Shown here: positions 37,431 to 49,059 of the stretch, piece after piece
Numbering within the stretch: the first letter of the stretch is position 1
Layout: each line of letters starts with the position of its first letter
DNA from: Anthoceros angustus
Lineage: Eukaryota > Streptophyta > Anthocerotopsida > Anthocerotales > Anthocerotaceae
Reading direction: 5' to 3'
Length of the DNA: 64,000 bases
NCBI GenBank assembly: GCA_010909165.1
Contig: MU008197.1
Span: 486,602-550,601 of the forward strand
Notes under the pieces: model-generated
The model's input: only the letters and a program-made list of their open reading frames with translations
Told to the model about the DNA's origin: nothing
The model's database searches: none
Made by a program: the position numbers and the translations under genes

Positions 37431-38660
37431 AGTCTTCTAACATAATGGTGGTGGACCTCGTGTTTGGTCCGAGCATGAAAGCGAGGTTGGCTAAGATGGC
37501 GATGCATCGGTTATCACAAAAAGGTTAGTTGGTCCTGTCTGGTCCTAGGTCATGTAAGAATGACCGCTCCCATTCCACTTCTTTAGTTGCACTAAGTATG
37601 ACTTATATTCACGGTTGATAGGGAATCGTCTGCTTTACCCGCTATAAAGCCGAGCAAGAAGGAAAACATAGGTGGACAAGCTTTTCCGAGAATCACCGCT
37701 TGGAGGCCCTGCCGCAGAAACCCTTCAAGTGTAAGGTGAGACCGCCTCCTAATTGCTTATAGCATAGGCCGATGTGATGGGAACCTTTAAGGTAGCGGAA
37801 TATCCTTTTAACAATGTCCAAAGCACGTACTGTGGTTGTCCAAGAATTGTGATACCGTGATCGACTGGAATGTTGGATGTCGTCGAGTCGATTACTCACA
37901 AAATCGACTCTACCATGGTATGGGACATCTTGCATTTCTTGGCCATCATCATCGCATTGGCATTCAGACTGTAAGTTTTGCTCCTACGCCCCGGTGTAGA
38001 GGGATGGGCTTGTCCTATATTGAATTTGCAAGATTCCGCTATGTATTTGTGTGTTGGTGTATAATGAGAAGCCCTTCCGTAACCGCAACACTTGAATACT
38101 AAGGCGTAAGAGAAGATCCCCACCGCACCATCTCGAAGGTCTTGTAACATGTTTTCACTTTGACAGATTGCGCGGCAAGGATAACATCGTCCACATAAAG
38201 GGCTAGAATGACATAAGTCGAACCATCACGGAAGACATATACATTGAGTCGCCTTTGCACCGCTGGAAACCCAAGGATTTCGTGGTCAGACGCATCGCTT
38301 GTACCAGGCTCAGCACTTTGTTTAAGTCCGTATAAGCATTTAATAAGTAAGACGTGGTTGGGATGTGCAGTGGTCGTGGCCTTGGCCGTTCCATATAGAG
38401 TTCCTCCTCGAGAATCCCATGAAGAAGGCGACACACATCCATCTCACAGCTCTGTGTCATACTGGGCAAGAATCATCCGAATGGATTGAGCACGCATAAC
38501 CGGAGAAAATGTCTCTGGTAGTCTGTGCCCGCAACTTGGGTAAAACCCGAGCACAAAGTCGGCTTTGTATCGTATTATATGGCCTTCGCATTGCTTGTGC
38601 TTAAATACCCATTTACAAGTGATGGCCTTCGTTTGTAGGTCCGCACCAATCGCCAAGTAC
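37430..38660 (-). pseudogene. Copia-2 reverse transcriptase and RNase H
   Basis: RT pieces: ITCKWVFKHKQ (near 38610), ILEEELYME (near 38400), LLIKCLYGLKQSAEPGTSDA (38360-38290), then the catalytic LALYVDDVILA (38210-38180). RNase H pieces: SATKEVEWERSFLHDLG and FCDNRCIAILANLAF in changing frames (37600-37480). Many frame shifts, so inactive as read. Confidence 0.8.
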
Positions 38661-39299
38661 CGTTCTTGATCAAGCTATTGTACTGGCCATCCACAAAGAA
38701 ACTTCCATTTGTCTTTGTCTAAGCAAAGGCGGCCTCAATGAGTGTCGAGGGCCTGGAGGAACAAGCGGTGGAAAGGAAGCCGAAGCGGTAAAATCTATGC
38801 CGTGTACTTGAGGTTCCTTCCATTCAAGGTGGAGGTGCGTGTCGAGTGGAACGACGAGGGCCAGCATCCTCATATGGAGGATTGACGGAACGACATGTCC
38901 ATCATCGGGAGCAGTGGATCGATCGGATCTTGGTAATTCACTTCTCGTGCATTAGGAATGTCATTGTCAAACATGCCATTTAACCCTAAATCCGGGTGGT
39001 CTAAGATGGTTCTTCAACTGCAGGTGCTTGTTGTTCAACCTCCGACAGGCATCATGTAGGGGACTGCATCTATGAGGTCGTCATTAGCATCAAGGTTCAC
39101 CGCTATGAATGGGAGCCGTACCATCAACATCTAGAGGATAAAGTGAAAGAAGACTGTCCCTCTTGAACATTAGTGGAGTCTTCAAGATTCCGCTGTTCAA
39201 AAACATCACGTGGGGCATTGAGAGGGGCAGCTGCAAGGATTCCGAAAGTGACACTCCTTGCAAGGATAGGTTGCAGAAGTTAGGTCAACCGCTTTGTAG

Positions 39300-40890
39300 G
39301 CTTTGACGTTTACCAGGCCAACAAACACAGCCGCTTTTGGTTGTCTAACTTTCTGCGTCAAGGTACATATGCATAACCTATAGAGCCGAAAATCCTTAGA
39401 TGAAGAAGGGCTTACGCCTTAAAAGCTCAAATGGCGTTGTAGCAAGAAGGAGCTAGTAGGCAGCCTATTTAGAATATATGTGGAGGTCACAAATTTCTAC
39501 CAATAAGGTGATGGTAGGCCCACCACAACAACATGGTCCTTATCATACCCATCAAAGTCTGGTTCTTGTCGGCGACACCATTCCGTCACCGGGTATAAGG
39601 TACCATTGATGAATTATTCCTTGTTCAAAAGAGATTTATAAAGGTGATTATTAACAAACTCTGTCCCATTATCGATCGAAGATCTTGAGCAAACAGTTTA
39701 CGCTGACTGTGAAGCCAATCTTGAAACAAGGGAAAGTTTCATTTTTCCTCTTCATTGGGAACGCCCATGTGAATCGCTATAATCACGGTGATTGTGAAGT
39801 AGTAATTTGCCCCCAAGTGAGGAAACTAAGGCGGCCCGATATATCAAGATGGACCAACTCCGTGAGTTCGAGGATCTATGTCTTTGGGCGAAAGGGTAAC
39901 TCCTTCTGCTTTTGCAAGAGCACAAGTCTCACAAAGAGGGAGTTCTTTGAAGCAGTTGGGTAAGGGCTCACGATAATAATCAGCCTTGTGAAGAGAAGCC
40001 AAAGTGCTTGCTGACATGGCCGAGTGCATGCCAAAGGATGCATCGTCTGAGCGTCAGTTACCCACACTTGTTGAATAGGTCCGATGCCCGCTGGTGTGGA
40101 AGATGATGAATCTAAACGATAGAGATCATGTTCGGGAAGGCTGTAAAACACGTATGGATGGAGACCCAACCCTAGAGAAACAGAGGATCCTCTTGAGCGT
40201 AAAGGCGCTGAGTTTTAGCAACTCTTGAGTGATAGCGATTCTTGGCCATTCTAGGGACATACAGGACGTCTGTTAAGGTTAGAATGGAACCATCACTAAG
40301 CCTAAAATTGCAGGAGCCATGTCCTAGTATTTGTAGACTAGTTATGTTTACATTCATCACCTAAAACACCCTATCTATGCTAGACGAGGGTTATGATGTG
40401 GATTCATCTCGACGTGGGTCAGAGCCCCGTAATCCGTACCAAGTCGCTTTGTCACGGTGAGGGTAGATAAGCAAACCGTGAGGATCTTGACCATCGGGCT
40501 TGCTTGATTCCGCAGATTTGTCTCTCAGACAAAGACTAGCGAAGGACGAGAAGGCTTGCGGGCTCTCCACCTTCTTTTTCTCGTGCATTCATTAGCCCAA
40601 TGACCAGAATACCACACCAGCCATAGCTACTGGCGCTTTGGATGAAGGTCCCGCCATGGCCGGCCTTCATGGCGGGAACTCGTGTTGAGGTCAGATCCAT
40701 TTTGTTTTATATGCCCTCGTCACGGAAAAGTTTTAGCACTGCCGCCTTTGGGTTTTCTGCACTCGACAAGAGCCTACTTTGCTCTTCCTGGAAGAGGGCC
40801 CCTATCACCTCATCTAAGGTGAGAGTAATGGCACGCCCAGCAACGCCGGCAGCTTTGGCCTGTCTGATGGGAACGTAAAGTCGCGGCCTC
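39300..40890 (-). pseudogene. Copia-2 gag C-terminus, protease and integrase
   Basis: Gag tail ITLTLDEVIGALFQEEQSRL (40840-40780) leads to a damaged CCHC knuckle (GHWANECTRKKK near 40600-40560). Protease and pre-integrase pieces follow: LSDGSILTLTDVLYVPRMAKN (40300-40240) and ELPLCETCALAKAEG (39950-39900). Integrase traces include FVNNHLYKSLLNKE (39660-39620). Frames are broken throughout. Confidence 0.7.
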
Positions 40891-40899
40891 GTCTGGGGC

Positions 40900-43800
40900 C
40901 TCGACGCGCTCGTTTGATTTTTTTCCGGGGGGAACGGGGTGGAATTCTAGAGAGAGAATTGACCTATTGTCATTTTTTTTACTGAATACAGTAAAATTCA
41001 TTACAAGAGAGTAGAAAACAATGCCATGGAGGGTGAAAATAATCCACCATCTATGTTGAAACCATAGCGAAGGTAGAAAACGTGAACAACAGTACATCTA
41101 GATAGAAATCCCACCAAAATCAAGTAACCTGGCAAGAAACTGATTGCCAAACTTAAACTTATCACAGTAACATTATCCGAAGACGACTTCAAAGACAGAC
41201 TGACCTGCAAAGACTAAACCCGGCCTAAACTTGTCCAACAATGTGCCAAGTGGATTAGAGAAGAAAACAACCTTGCAAGTAAATCATCTTTACAGCTCTT
41301 GAGAAAAAACTTATAGTGTAACTCAATGAGGACCACGCAATAGAAGTTAAGAGGAGTCTGCCACTCAAACGTAGGGGATAACTTACATAAACTACCCGTG
41401 GTAGAACCAAGGATGGCGTAAGGTGTCTGTAACAACAGCAATACGGAACTTACTCAGTAGTAGTGTTAAGAGGCCACAAACACCAAAAACATCTAAACCA
41501 AGACATATGGGCACAATAGGTGGTCAAGAAAGATGTTTTTCTAAACGACCTAGTTTAATTGAAATGACAAACGTAACTAAACTTATCTACATGAACACAA
41601 ATACGTTCCATGCACTGCCTTACTGCTCTAAGGGTTGACATGCACTAGTGTTTAAAAACAAATGCAAGAATACGAAAAATGAACCTGTACACAAGATATA
41701 CAAAAACAAACAGAAAGAAATAGAAAACGGACTAAACAACAAATAAAGAAACATCTAATAGCACCACTCCACCACAAACACGACAAGCTAAACTAAAGGA
41801 TGACAAACATCAGCACAGAGACAGTTAGAGTAGGAGGGCAAGGAAACAAAAATACTACATCCAAAGAACTAAGAAAGACATACACCTTTATGCTCTTGTC
41901 AACAACTTGAAGAACACCACACCGCTACCACGCAGTGTTAAACCCCAACGCTCAACGTGACATAAATGAAAACTCAACCACGACCGTCGAAAGTGTATCA
42001 AGTGTCGATCGCAAGTGTCGATCACAAGCCAAAGTGTATCGAATGAGCGCCAAAATGACAACAGCTTGAAAATAGCAAGAAAGCAACCAAAGAAGCAACA
42101 ATACCAAGAACCATGAACCGCAATAAACGTATACATAGGAAGCCACAAAGAACGCACATGCCTCACACACGAGCGAGCGAACTGAAAAGAAGCGGGCGCA
42201 CCAAATGGAAACCCCACACATCACAAAGACGCATCTTGTCAAGAAGAGGGTTTTATAGCCTCGTAAACCTAATTTCTCCCTCTTGCCGCTTAAAGACCTC
42301 TCTCTACGACGATTTGAATTTTCCAAACCTAGAGTCCAAGCTAATTTCAACCTACCTAGCAACATCATTGGTTTTCACACCGCCTTGTTCGCCAAACCTA
42401 GTTATAATTCACCCAACCTAAAATCCGAACCGGACATGGAGCGTAGGTCTTGCCTCACGCGAATCGTAACTTGACAATGTTAATCTAGAAGCGGACTCGG
42501 AATCGCCCGCCACGACGCAAGAAGGTTGTCCGCCCCGAGGCGGAAGCAGTCGGCCGCAGTGATGGGGGCCGCTGGGCTGGCGGTCGGGCCGAGCCGCGGC
42601 TATGGTTGCCACGCTTCTTCACTTCTTCATCTGAGGAGGAAGCCGGATGCGCGAAGGACCGATCACCTTCAACAAGGTAGTCTCGCCAAGGTGTTGGCCT
42701 CACGCAGGCCCGATGCCCGAAGGCGTGGAGCTACTCGGCCATGGCGGGCGGCGGTGTTCAAGGCGGTCCCCAGGCGACCTCCCTGGCCATCAAGCCGGTG
42801 GCGGGTCGTAGTCCGCTCATGGACACGCACGGCGCCGGGTCATGTGGCCGCCCGCCGGGCCGCGCTGGGGCGGAGGCAATCCACCCGAGCTCGACTCGGC
42901 GCGATCCGACACCGAACCCGGTAAGGTTGGCGTATGTCGCAAGCCGAGGACCATCCACCGGAGTACGAGTTCATGGAGAATGGGAGTAGCAAGGCGGGCG
43001 GCGGGAGCCGTGATGGTGGCTTTCCTAGTCTTGCGTTTTGGAGGTCGCCCACAAAGCTTTTGCTGAGCGTAAGCTCTCGTTCTTCTTGTATGTTGTGAAC
43101 TACGATAATATATTGTTGTTTGGAAGCCGAAAACCACGAGCCGCAAGCGGGAAGCCGAGAGTCTTGAGCTAAGGATATGTGAGCCGCGAGCCGAGAGCTG
43201 ATAGCCAAGAGCCACGAGCCGGAGGCGAGGCCGCTTGAAGGTCGACCCGGGAAACGGGAGAGGCGAGCCAAAGACGCGAGCAGGGAGCCGCCAGCTGGGA
43301 GACGCGATCCAGGAGCCTACCCGGGGGTTGGGAGCCGGTAGACGGGAACCGCGATCCGGGAGTGGAGACCTAGTTGAGCGGAGTCGACACAGGTGCCGTG
43401 AGTTTTTCTAGTTGTAGGTTGTCTTTTCACCGGCTTTGCGATTGTTGATGCCCACCGACAAGGTGATCACCGATTAGTGTTGATGCATATGTCAAATGCA
43501 ACACGCCATGTACCTCGTAACTCAATAACTATGTTTTTGACACCTGGCCATTATTGCGGGGTAATTAGTGCTTGGAAACAAGACACTTTCAAAAGTGTGC
43601 GCACCGAAAAGTGATCGGATGAGCTCAACAAGCATCACTTTGTCACACCACTTGTCACAACCTATCGATGTCCTTTTTCCAATGAGCTTGGGCCGGGCAT
43701 CTAAACCATAGACCCGACGTGTCGCGGAGAAACGAGCGGGGTAAAGGTTGTAAAGTCATTGAACCATGAAATCGGTACAATGTTGTTCCTCTCGCCATGT

Positions 43801-44340
43801 GGGTTGACCCTATGCTCGATGCTGTGTTTGTGAGTTTGCGACTTTACGTCCATATTTTTGAAAGCTAGGAGTCGACGGGAGCGGAGACAATAATTAGGAG
43901 CCGGTACTGCTTTAGAGTTTATGCACGATACTTTCACAAAGTTTTGTCAAGGTTGGCAACCTCGGCCCGACAAGGCTGATCACTGATCGCCTATATACCA
44001 CTAATAGCCTAATAAGCTGTCGTGTTGTCTGCTGAAATTTTTTATGCTCGATCACGGGTTATTGATCAACACGACTGCTTTCGACACCAATCATAAGATA
44101 TGCAGGCTTGGAAACAATAAACGGCCACCACGAGCACGAGCTTAAGGCCATACAATTAAGGTTTGTATTGCATTTGAGTGCAAACAAAATTTAGAAAAGC
44201 TCTTAAATTACCATAATCCCGCCACGCAGTTGTCGCCATCCTGTGAATAGCGAAGAAGTATGTGGCTTTGGATGCCGTGTCTCGATACAAGAATCTGGCT
44301 AGATCTCTTGTTAAGGTAAAAGTCCTAAGTAAAAAGACGA
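40900..44340. other. 3.4-kb insert within the Copia-2 gag
   Basis: Separates the two halves of gag. 40980-42240 is A-rich on plus and non-coding; 42480-43400 is GC-rich; 43400-44340 is mixed. No transposase, RT or host domain recognised. It may be a non-autonomous insertion or element-specific filler; boundaries are approximate. Confidence 0.45.
43110..43375. repeat. Degenerate GAGCCG-type simple repeat
   Basis: Irregular spacing of GAGCCG, GAGCCGCG and GGGAGCCG variants over about 265 bp, within the insert in Copia-2. Confidence 0.7.
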
Positions 44341-45100
44341 CATATTTTCTATCCTAGCAAGAGAAAAAGAACTATAAGGGTGCACCGGCAACAACTCTTT
44401 ATCGACGACTGCACTCGCCTCCGCCTCGCAGCTAAAATTGAGCCGCTGCCCCCCCTGCACCGCCTCACGCCAGGAACCCTGACGACCAAGCACGGCCCAG
44501 AACGGTTCTCGCCTACGGCCGACTGCCGCCGTGACGCCTCCGCTGCCCCGCCTAATACATTATGTGTGTTACAAAGATTGGTAAATCGGGTGGCATTCGT
44601 GAGCTTTATCACCGTCACCTCATCCATGACAAGCATCAAGTGAGGTAAGTTGGGCTCGAGATGTCCGAGCTTGCGGTGTGAGCAAGCACTTTGTCTCCTT
44701 CGCATTTTTAGTCCATAAAATTCCATGCGCAGAGCATGCAGTGTAAGGACGTTATTGATTTTGTCGGGCCTCAAGCCGTGACTCAGATTACTGGCCTTGG
44801 TGAGGAACTCAATTTGTGGTATGAGATCCTCACCAAGCCGAGACAAGGAGGGCTATGGCAATGCCGCTTGCATGAGCCCATTTGTCTCTTTCCCCTTCCA
44901 GCAGTGACGGTGGCGAATAGATCCATCAACTATGCCCCATACTCCTCTAGCTAGAAGTGTAGACTTCATCCTAACTCGCCACACCTCATAACGCCGATCT
45001 GAAACCCGTCCTTCTCTTTGAGCTCGGAAGGAAGAGGGTTGTAGGATCCAGATGTGGTGTAGGTGGGAGGGGAAGAGGAGGGACCGACATAGGCATAGGT
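44340..45100 (-). pseudogene. Copia-2 gag N-terminal part
   Basis: A copia gag opening RYEVWRVRMKSTLLARGVWG (near 44990-44930) is followed by LIPQIEFLTKASNL and INNVLTLHALRMEFYGLK in the 44846-44349 frame, and then TVIKLTNATRFTNL. The order and spacing fit the N-terminal half of a copia gag, cut off by the insert near 44340. Confidence 0.7.
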
Positions 45101-46146
45101 GGGCTAATCGGGTCCGCTTGTCTAAGGGTATGGTAATAAAGGAAACATGAGAGGATGAAGGGCTTTGAAGGAGATCACGAAAAGACATGTCGACTTCAAA
45201 CGCTACTCTAAACATGACCGAAACCCTAACTTCAATGTGCCCTTTCACGTGAACTAAAACCCAATCCCCGAACCGAATGTTTAGGAACAGGAAGGTTGGG
45301 AGGAATGTTTCAACAGTCAGCATAAGAGAAATTGTCGATCTCGTTGGATCACGAGATCGGTTTGCCTCAATTCTCGGAAGAGAAGATCCAGCGCCCATTT
45401 GTTTCGCAGAAGTGAATCAAGTCTCGTGATCACCGAATTTCGCACCATAGAATGGTAACCTTGTCCGGCAAGAACTCGAGTGTATTTCAAGATTGTTGAT
45501 GCGCCAAATAAGATATCTCGTGAGCAACAATTTCGTAAATGGAAGACTCAATATCCAATTTGTGTAGCCGGTCCAAGACTATCTTCGCGGCCGAGGTTCA
45601 ATCAAATTGGCTTGACAACTGCTCGGTCCGAGGTGTGAAGTACAGATTTACGACGACCGCTCGTGAAGGCATTTTGCAGATTAGTAATTTAGAAAATAGG
45701 TTCATAATTTTCCAAAGTTCGATAATTTTGTATATTGAAAAATTGTGTGTGAGGGGTGGTGGAGCTTGAGACTTCCACAATTATTCGAACACTGTGACTT
45801 TGTCAAGTCCCCTCATACTCTTCCCCCGACATCAATTTGATTCTAATAAAATTATATTTTGCAATTCCTTATGCGATCACGCAGAATCCCTCGCGCGATT
45901 GCACAATGGAATTTGAATTTTATAGGATCGATGGTTGAAAACGACGATCCGCATCTCGAGATTCAACCTCTATGACACACAATGGATTGTCTCATCATAG
46001 CTACCATTAAACGCAAGATTATACCAATCCATCAATAAAAAGCATTGATAGCCTCAATCCAAGAAAACGTGGCAAGAAACACGCCTGTGGATGAAGGTAT
46101 CTGATGAGGATCTAGTCATCATCCTTGCATGGTCGCCAAGAGCAGA
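45101..46146. other. Copia-2 5' leader
   Basis: Region between the primer-binding site and the gag start on the minus strand. No gene; expected untranslated leader. Confidence 0.5.
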
Positions 46147-46158
46147 GGCTCGATACCA
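46147..46158 (-). promoter_or_regulatory. Copia-2 primer-binding site
   Basis: Minus strand reads TGGTATCGAGCC immediately after the CA end of the 5' LTR. This matches the initiator-Met tRNA primer site (TGGTATC...) that most plant copia elements use for minus-strand priming. Confidence 0.85.
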
Positions 46159-46366
46159 TGATCGGAATGAATCATGGTCGATTGACAAGGATTGAGAACA
46201 AGAAAGTGTATCTTATTAAGAATGCAATAATACAATGAATAATAATAATCACAGTAGGCTATCTACTAAGCATAGGTGACTCTTCAATAAGTAACCATCA
46301 AGTAAATAACCTAAATATAAATAACCTAATGGTAAACCCTAAGCGGTAAGATTAAATACTCTAACA
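46159..46366 (-). repeat. Copia-2 5' LTR
   Basis: Direct copy of 36410-36616 with a few small differences (for example near 46190 and 46255). TG...CA ends as in the left LTR. LTR similarity points to a fairly recent insertion. Confidence 0.9.
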
Positions 46367-46844
46367 GCAGTGTGATCAAAACATGGTTCGTGTTCGGAAG
46401 ACAGAATGCGTAGATTCGGAGGAAGGCAAGCTCATAGGCCATGTGGCCAATTCAACTGAGGATACGTAAGACCAACAAAACCAGGGAAATCTTACAAATC
46501 CTGTGAAGGGATAAATTCTAGAAGACATAGGTACCAACGCAAATTCTTGAGGACGGCGATGATTGCGATTGGCTTGGCGGTTGGGTTCCATGGGGAAACT
46601 AACGAGCCACTGCGAATTTGGACACGTTGGGGTGAGAAAATCGACAAGCAAAGCAGGACACAAGCAGAAGGCAAGAAGGAAAGCAACGCTAGGGTGAAAA
46701 CCTTTGTTGAACAAGAATGGAGTAACTCGGGTTGAGGCGTTAGGGCATTGTTGTAGGCAAACCCAACGAGGTGGAGAAGTCCACCACCGAGTTTGGTGCA
46801 CACTGCATGATAAGCACGGAGTATATCCTAAAACTTGATTAGCT
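46367..46844 (-). pseudogene. Gypsy integrase remnant, copy B, right part
   Basis: Continuation of copy B beyond Copia-2. Pieces include LLHLVGFAYNNALTPQP (46780-46730) and PWNPTAKPIAIIAV, matching copies A and C. Similarity to copy A stops at TTAGCTCA (46837-46844), where the CACTA-bearing DNA begins. Confidence 0.8.
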
Positions 46845-46865
46845 CATCGTAGGAACCTCAGGGTT

Positions 46866-46897
46866 GATATGGATTAGACCCCGGTCTAATCCATATC
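46866..46897. repeat. Perfect 15-bp palindrome with 2-nt spacer
   Basis: GATATGGATTAGACC and its exact reverse complement flank CC. It lies 21 bp inside the junction between gypsy copy B and the CACTA region. Confidence 0.95.
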
Positions 46898-46999
46898 CAA
46901 CCAAAGGAAGTTGCCCTTCCTCCCGACCACCAAAGCTCCCGTGCCTCGCATCCGGCTCATCATCGGGCACATCCCAGCCTCGCATGCGCCGCCATAAGC

Positions 47000-49050
47000 A
47001 CCATGGTCTTCTACCGGCCGCTTTGCCTCCTGCCCTCCCCCGTGCCCATCCAATTGTCAACCACGGTGGTCCCTTTGCCGCCTGGCTTAGCCGGGCGCCC
47101 GCCTCGGGCGGCCTGCCTGCTTTCTCCTCTCCTCCCGGATGTCCAAAGACTTCGCTTGTTTGCTCGATGCCGCGCCAGAGTGACCTCATTCTCCGCCATG
47201 CCGAAAGCACCATAGCCATGTGGAGGTCATCCTCATCAACCTCGCAACCCAAGGAATCCATGGAACGCCGACCCTTCCTTCAATTACGTAATGACTAAAC
47301 ACTGTGGGTATATGGCCTTGGAGCGTATGTGCTAGGTGGCTATATGGCGGTCGATGGCATTGCCTAACGCCCGCCACTTGTCGACCAAACCGGTACATCG
47401 CAATGACGTGCATGTTGTTTTAATCGGTCCACCGCCACCTCTAGTACTATATACTAATTGCGCCCGACAAGCGAATGCAGACGCCAAGAACTTGAACCCG
47501 CGAAACGCTTCTTGCTCCACCTCATTTTGGGGTGACCAGCGCAGATCGGCACAGCTCGCCCACTTCCATCCCCGCTTGCACTTGCCACACAAGCGCTCCC
47601 TACACGCCAATCGCGCGATGGTTCAATGTCCGCATGACGCAATCCATGCAACCTCCAAGCGCCGAACCGCACAAAAACTCTTGCACATCACCGATGCCAT
47701 CATCGTTGTCCACTGCTACCAGACTGGGCCATCCGCGATGAAGGATTCGAGAAGATTGTACCTCCCTGCCTCGCATTCGGGCGTGGCCTTTTACCCGTTG
47801 TGCCATCATTCGAGAGGGCGACGCCACCCGTGAAAACTCACCGACTGATTTCGGCCCTACCCGCCTGCTTACGCCCATGGGCTACGGAAGCCTCGAACCT
47901 TACGCCTACTTCCGCAAAGGTCCTTGAGGTGGGATTGATGGCACAAGAAAAGTGTAAGGACCACCCATTGGGATCATAAAACCGAGGTGTCCTTGGGCTA
48001 TGGTGAACTCCTCCATCGTATTCGAATCGGGTTTAACAAGTGGAAGTAAATCATGGCATCCATCGGGCTTAGGGTTGAGAAACATATATCCCTACGCTGA
48101 TTGGACATTTGAAGTACAAGCATATTACAAACAGATGACCGGTTTTGTCCTTGGGGTTTGAGGGTCAAAATTGGTCATATTAAATTCACCAAATTCAATT
48201 TTAAGTATGCACTGCTTTGGCACGACGTTATCGAGAATTTCCATGCTTGTGCTGCATCGTAGCCGCCAGCCACATCTCGACATGTCTACTCCACCCCGGA
48301 GAATAGATGCATCGTGGTCAATGAACCATCGGTGGCGCTCTTTAGTGCCGGGCCCCACTTTGAACGCCCACCGCCTCCGCACGGACGTTCCCGAGAAATT
48401 GTACATATCACGAGACTTATGAGGTGGCATCTCGTGTCATTATTTTCACCCCCCACCCCCATATGGACAGGGTCCGCCGATCCTCGTAGGTATGGTTGTC
48501 GTGCTTTGACCATGTCGCTCACGACCACTTGTGCATTTAGTTTGCAATATCCGCGCATCAACGCCATTCCGCTTATTTCCGATGGAGGAGGCTCCCCTTT
48601 GGGAGCCGTGGAGGCGGTTTTTTTTTCGAGATCGCACCGCTACCGGCTAGCAATCACCGACATTGCATCTCCCGCCATCGAGGAAGACCTCCAAAGTTCT
48701 CGCCTTGGGATGTGGCAACGCCCGACGACTTCCGCTATCGACGGTGATGAAGCAACGCCATGGAATATGGAGGAGGCGCCATGATATGGGCCCGCGCTAT
48801 GCTTGTTGCGATTGTCTTTTCTCCGGCGCCTTGGGGTCCCGAGACATTATGCCACGACATGAGCATTTGCCCACGACCGCGATTGAGCTCGACTCTTTAA
48901 CATCGCATCCGCACATGATATGTGATTATCTACTTTCACCGTCCGCTAGACAACAGCCCGCCAAGTGTGCACTTTGTTTCACGCCGGCAAGGAGGCCACG
49001 GTGGATCGGAGTGCCACCCGTGATCTGGGGAGTTGTTAGGTTTGGATAGC
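47000..49050. other. GC-rich DNA 3' of the transposase motifs
   Basis: On minus this lies downstream of the TNP2 motifs. Frames such as 48567-48286 (NAQVVVSDMVKARQPYLRG) and 48430-48125 (WAFKVGPGTKERHRWFIDHD) have no family I can name. They may belong to the transposon tail. Confidence 0.3.
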
Positions 49051-49059
49051 ACTCCATGG

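Larger units (their letters stand above)
36410..46366 (-). mobile_element. Copia-2, Ty1/copia LTR retrotransposon, 9.96 kb
   Basis: Bounded by 207- and 208-bp direct LTRs. On minus, the primer-binding site TGGTATCGAGCC follows the right LTR and a polypurine tract AAGGGAGGG precedes the left LTR, so orientation is certain. Internal order on minus: gag (45100-44560), a 3.4-kb insert, rest of gag and CCHC knuckle (40890-40560), protease and pre-integrase (40380-39880), integrase pieces (39700-39300), RT (38660-38090), RNase H (37700-37430). All domains are broken. A 5-bp target duplication is only approximate (TCAGG left, GCAGT right). Confidence 0.9.

Noticed and set aside
46845-46900. Helitron end, because of the hairpin
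   Set aside because: A Helitron 3' end needs a CTRR terminus about 10 bases after the hairpin; neither strand has one in place.
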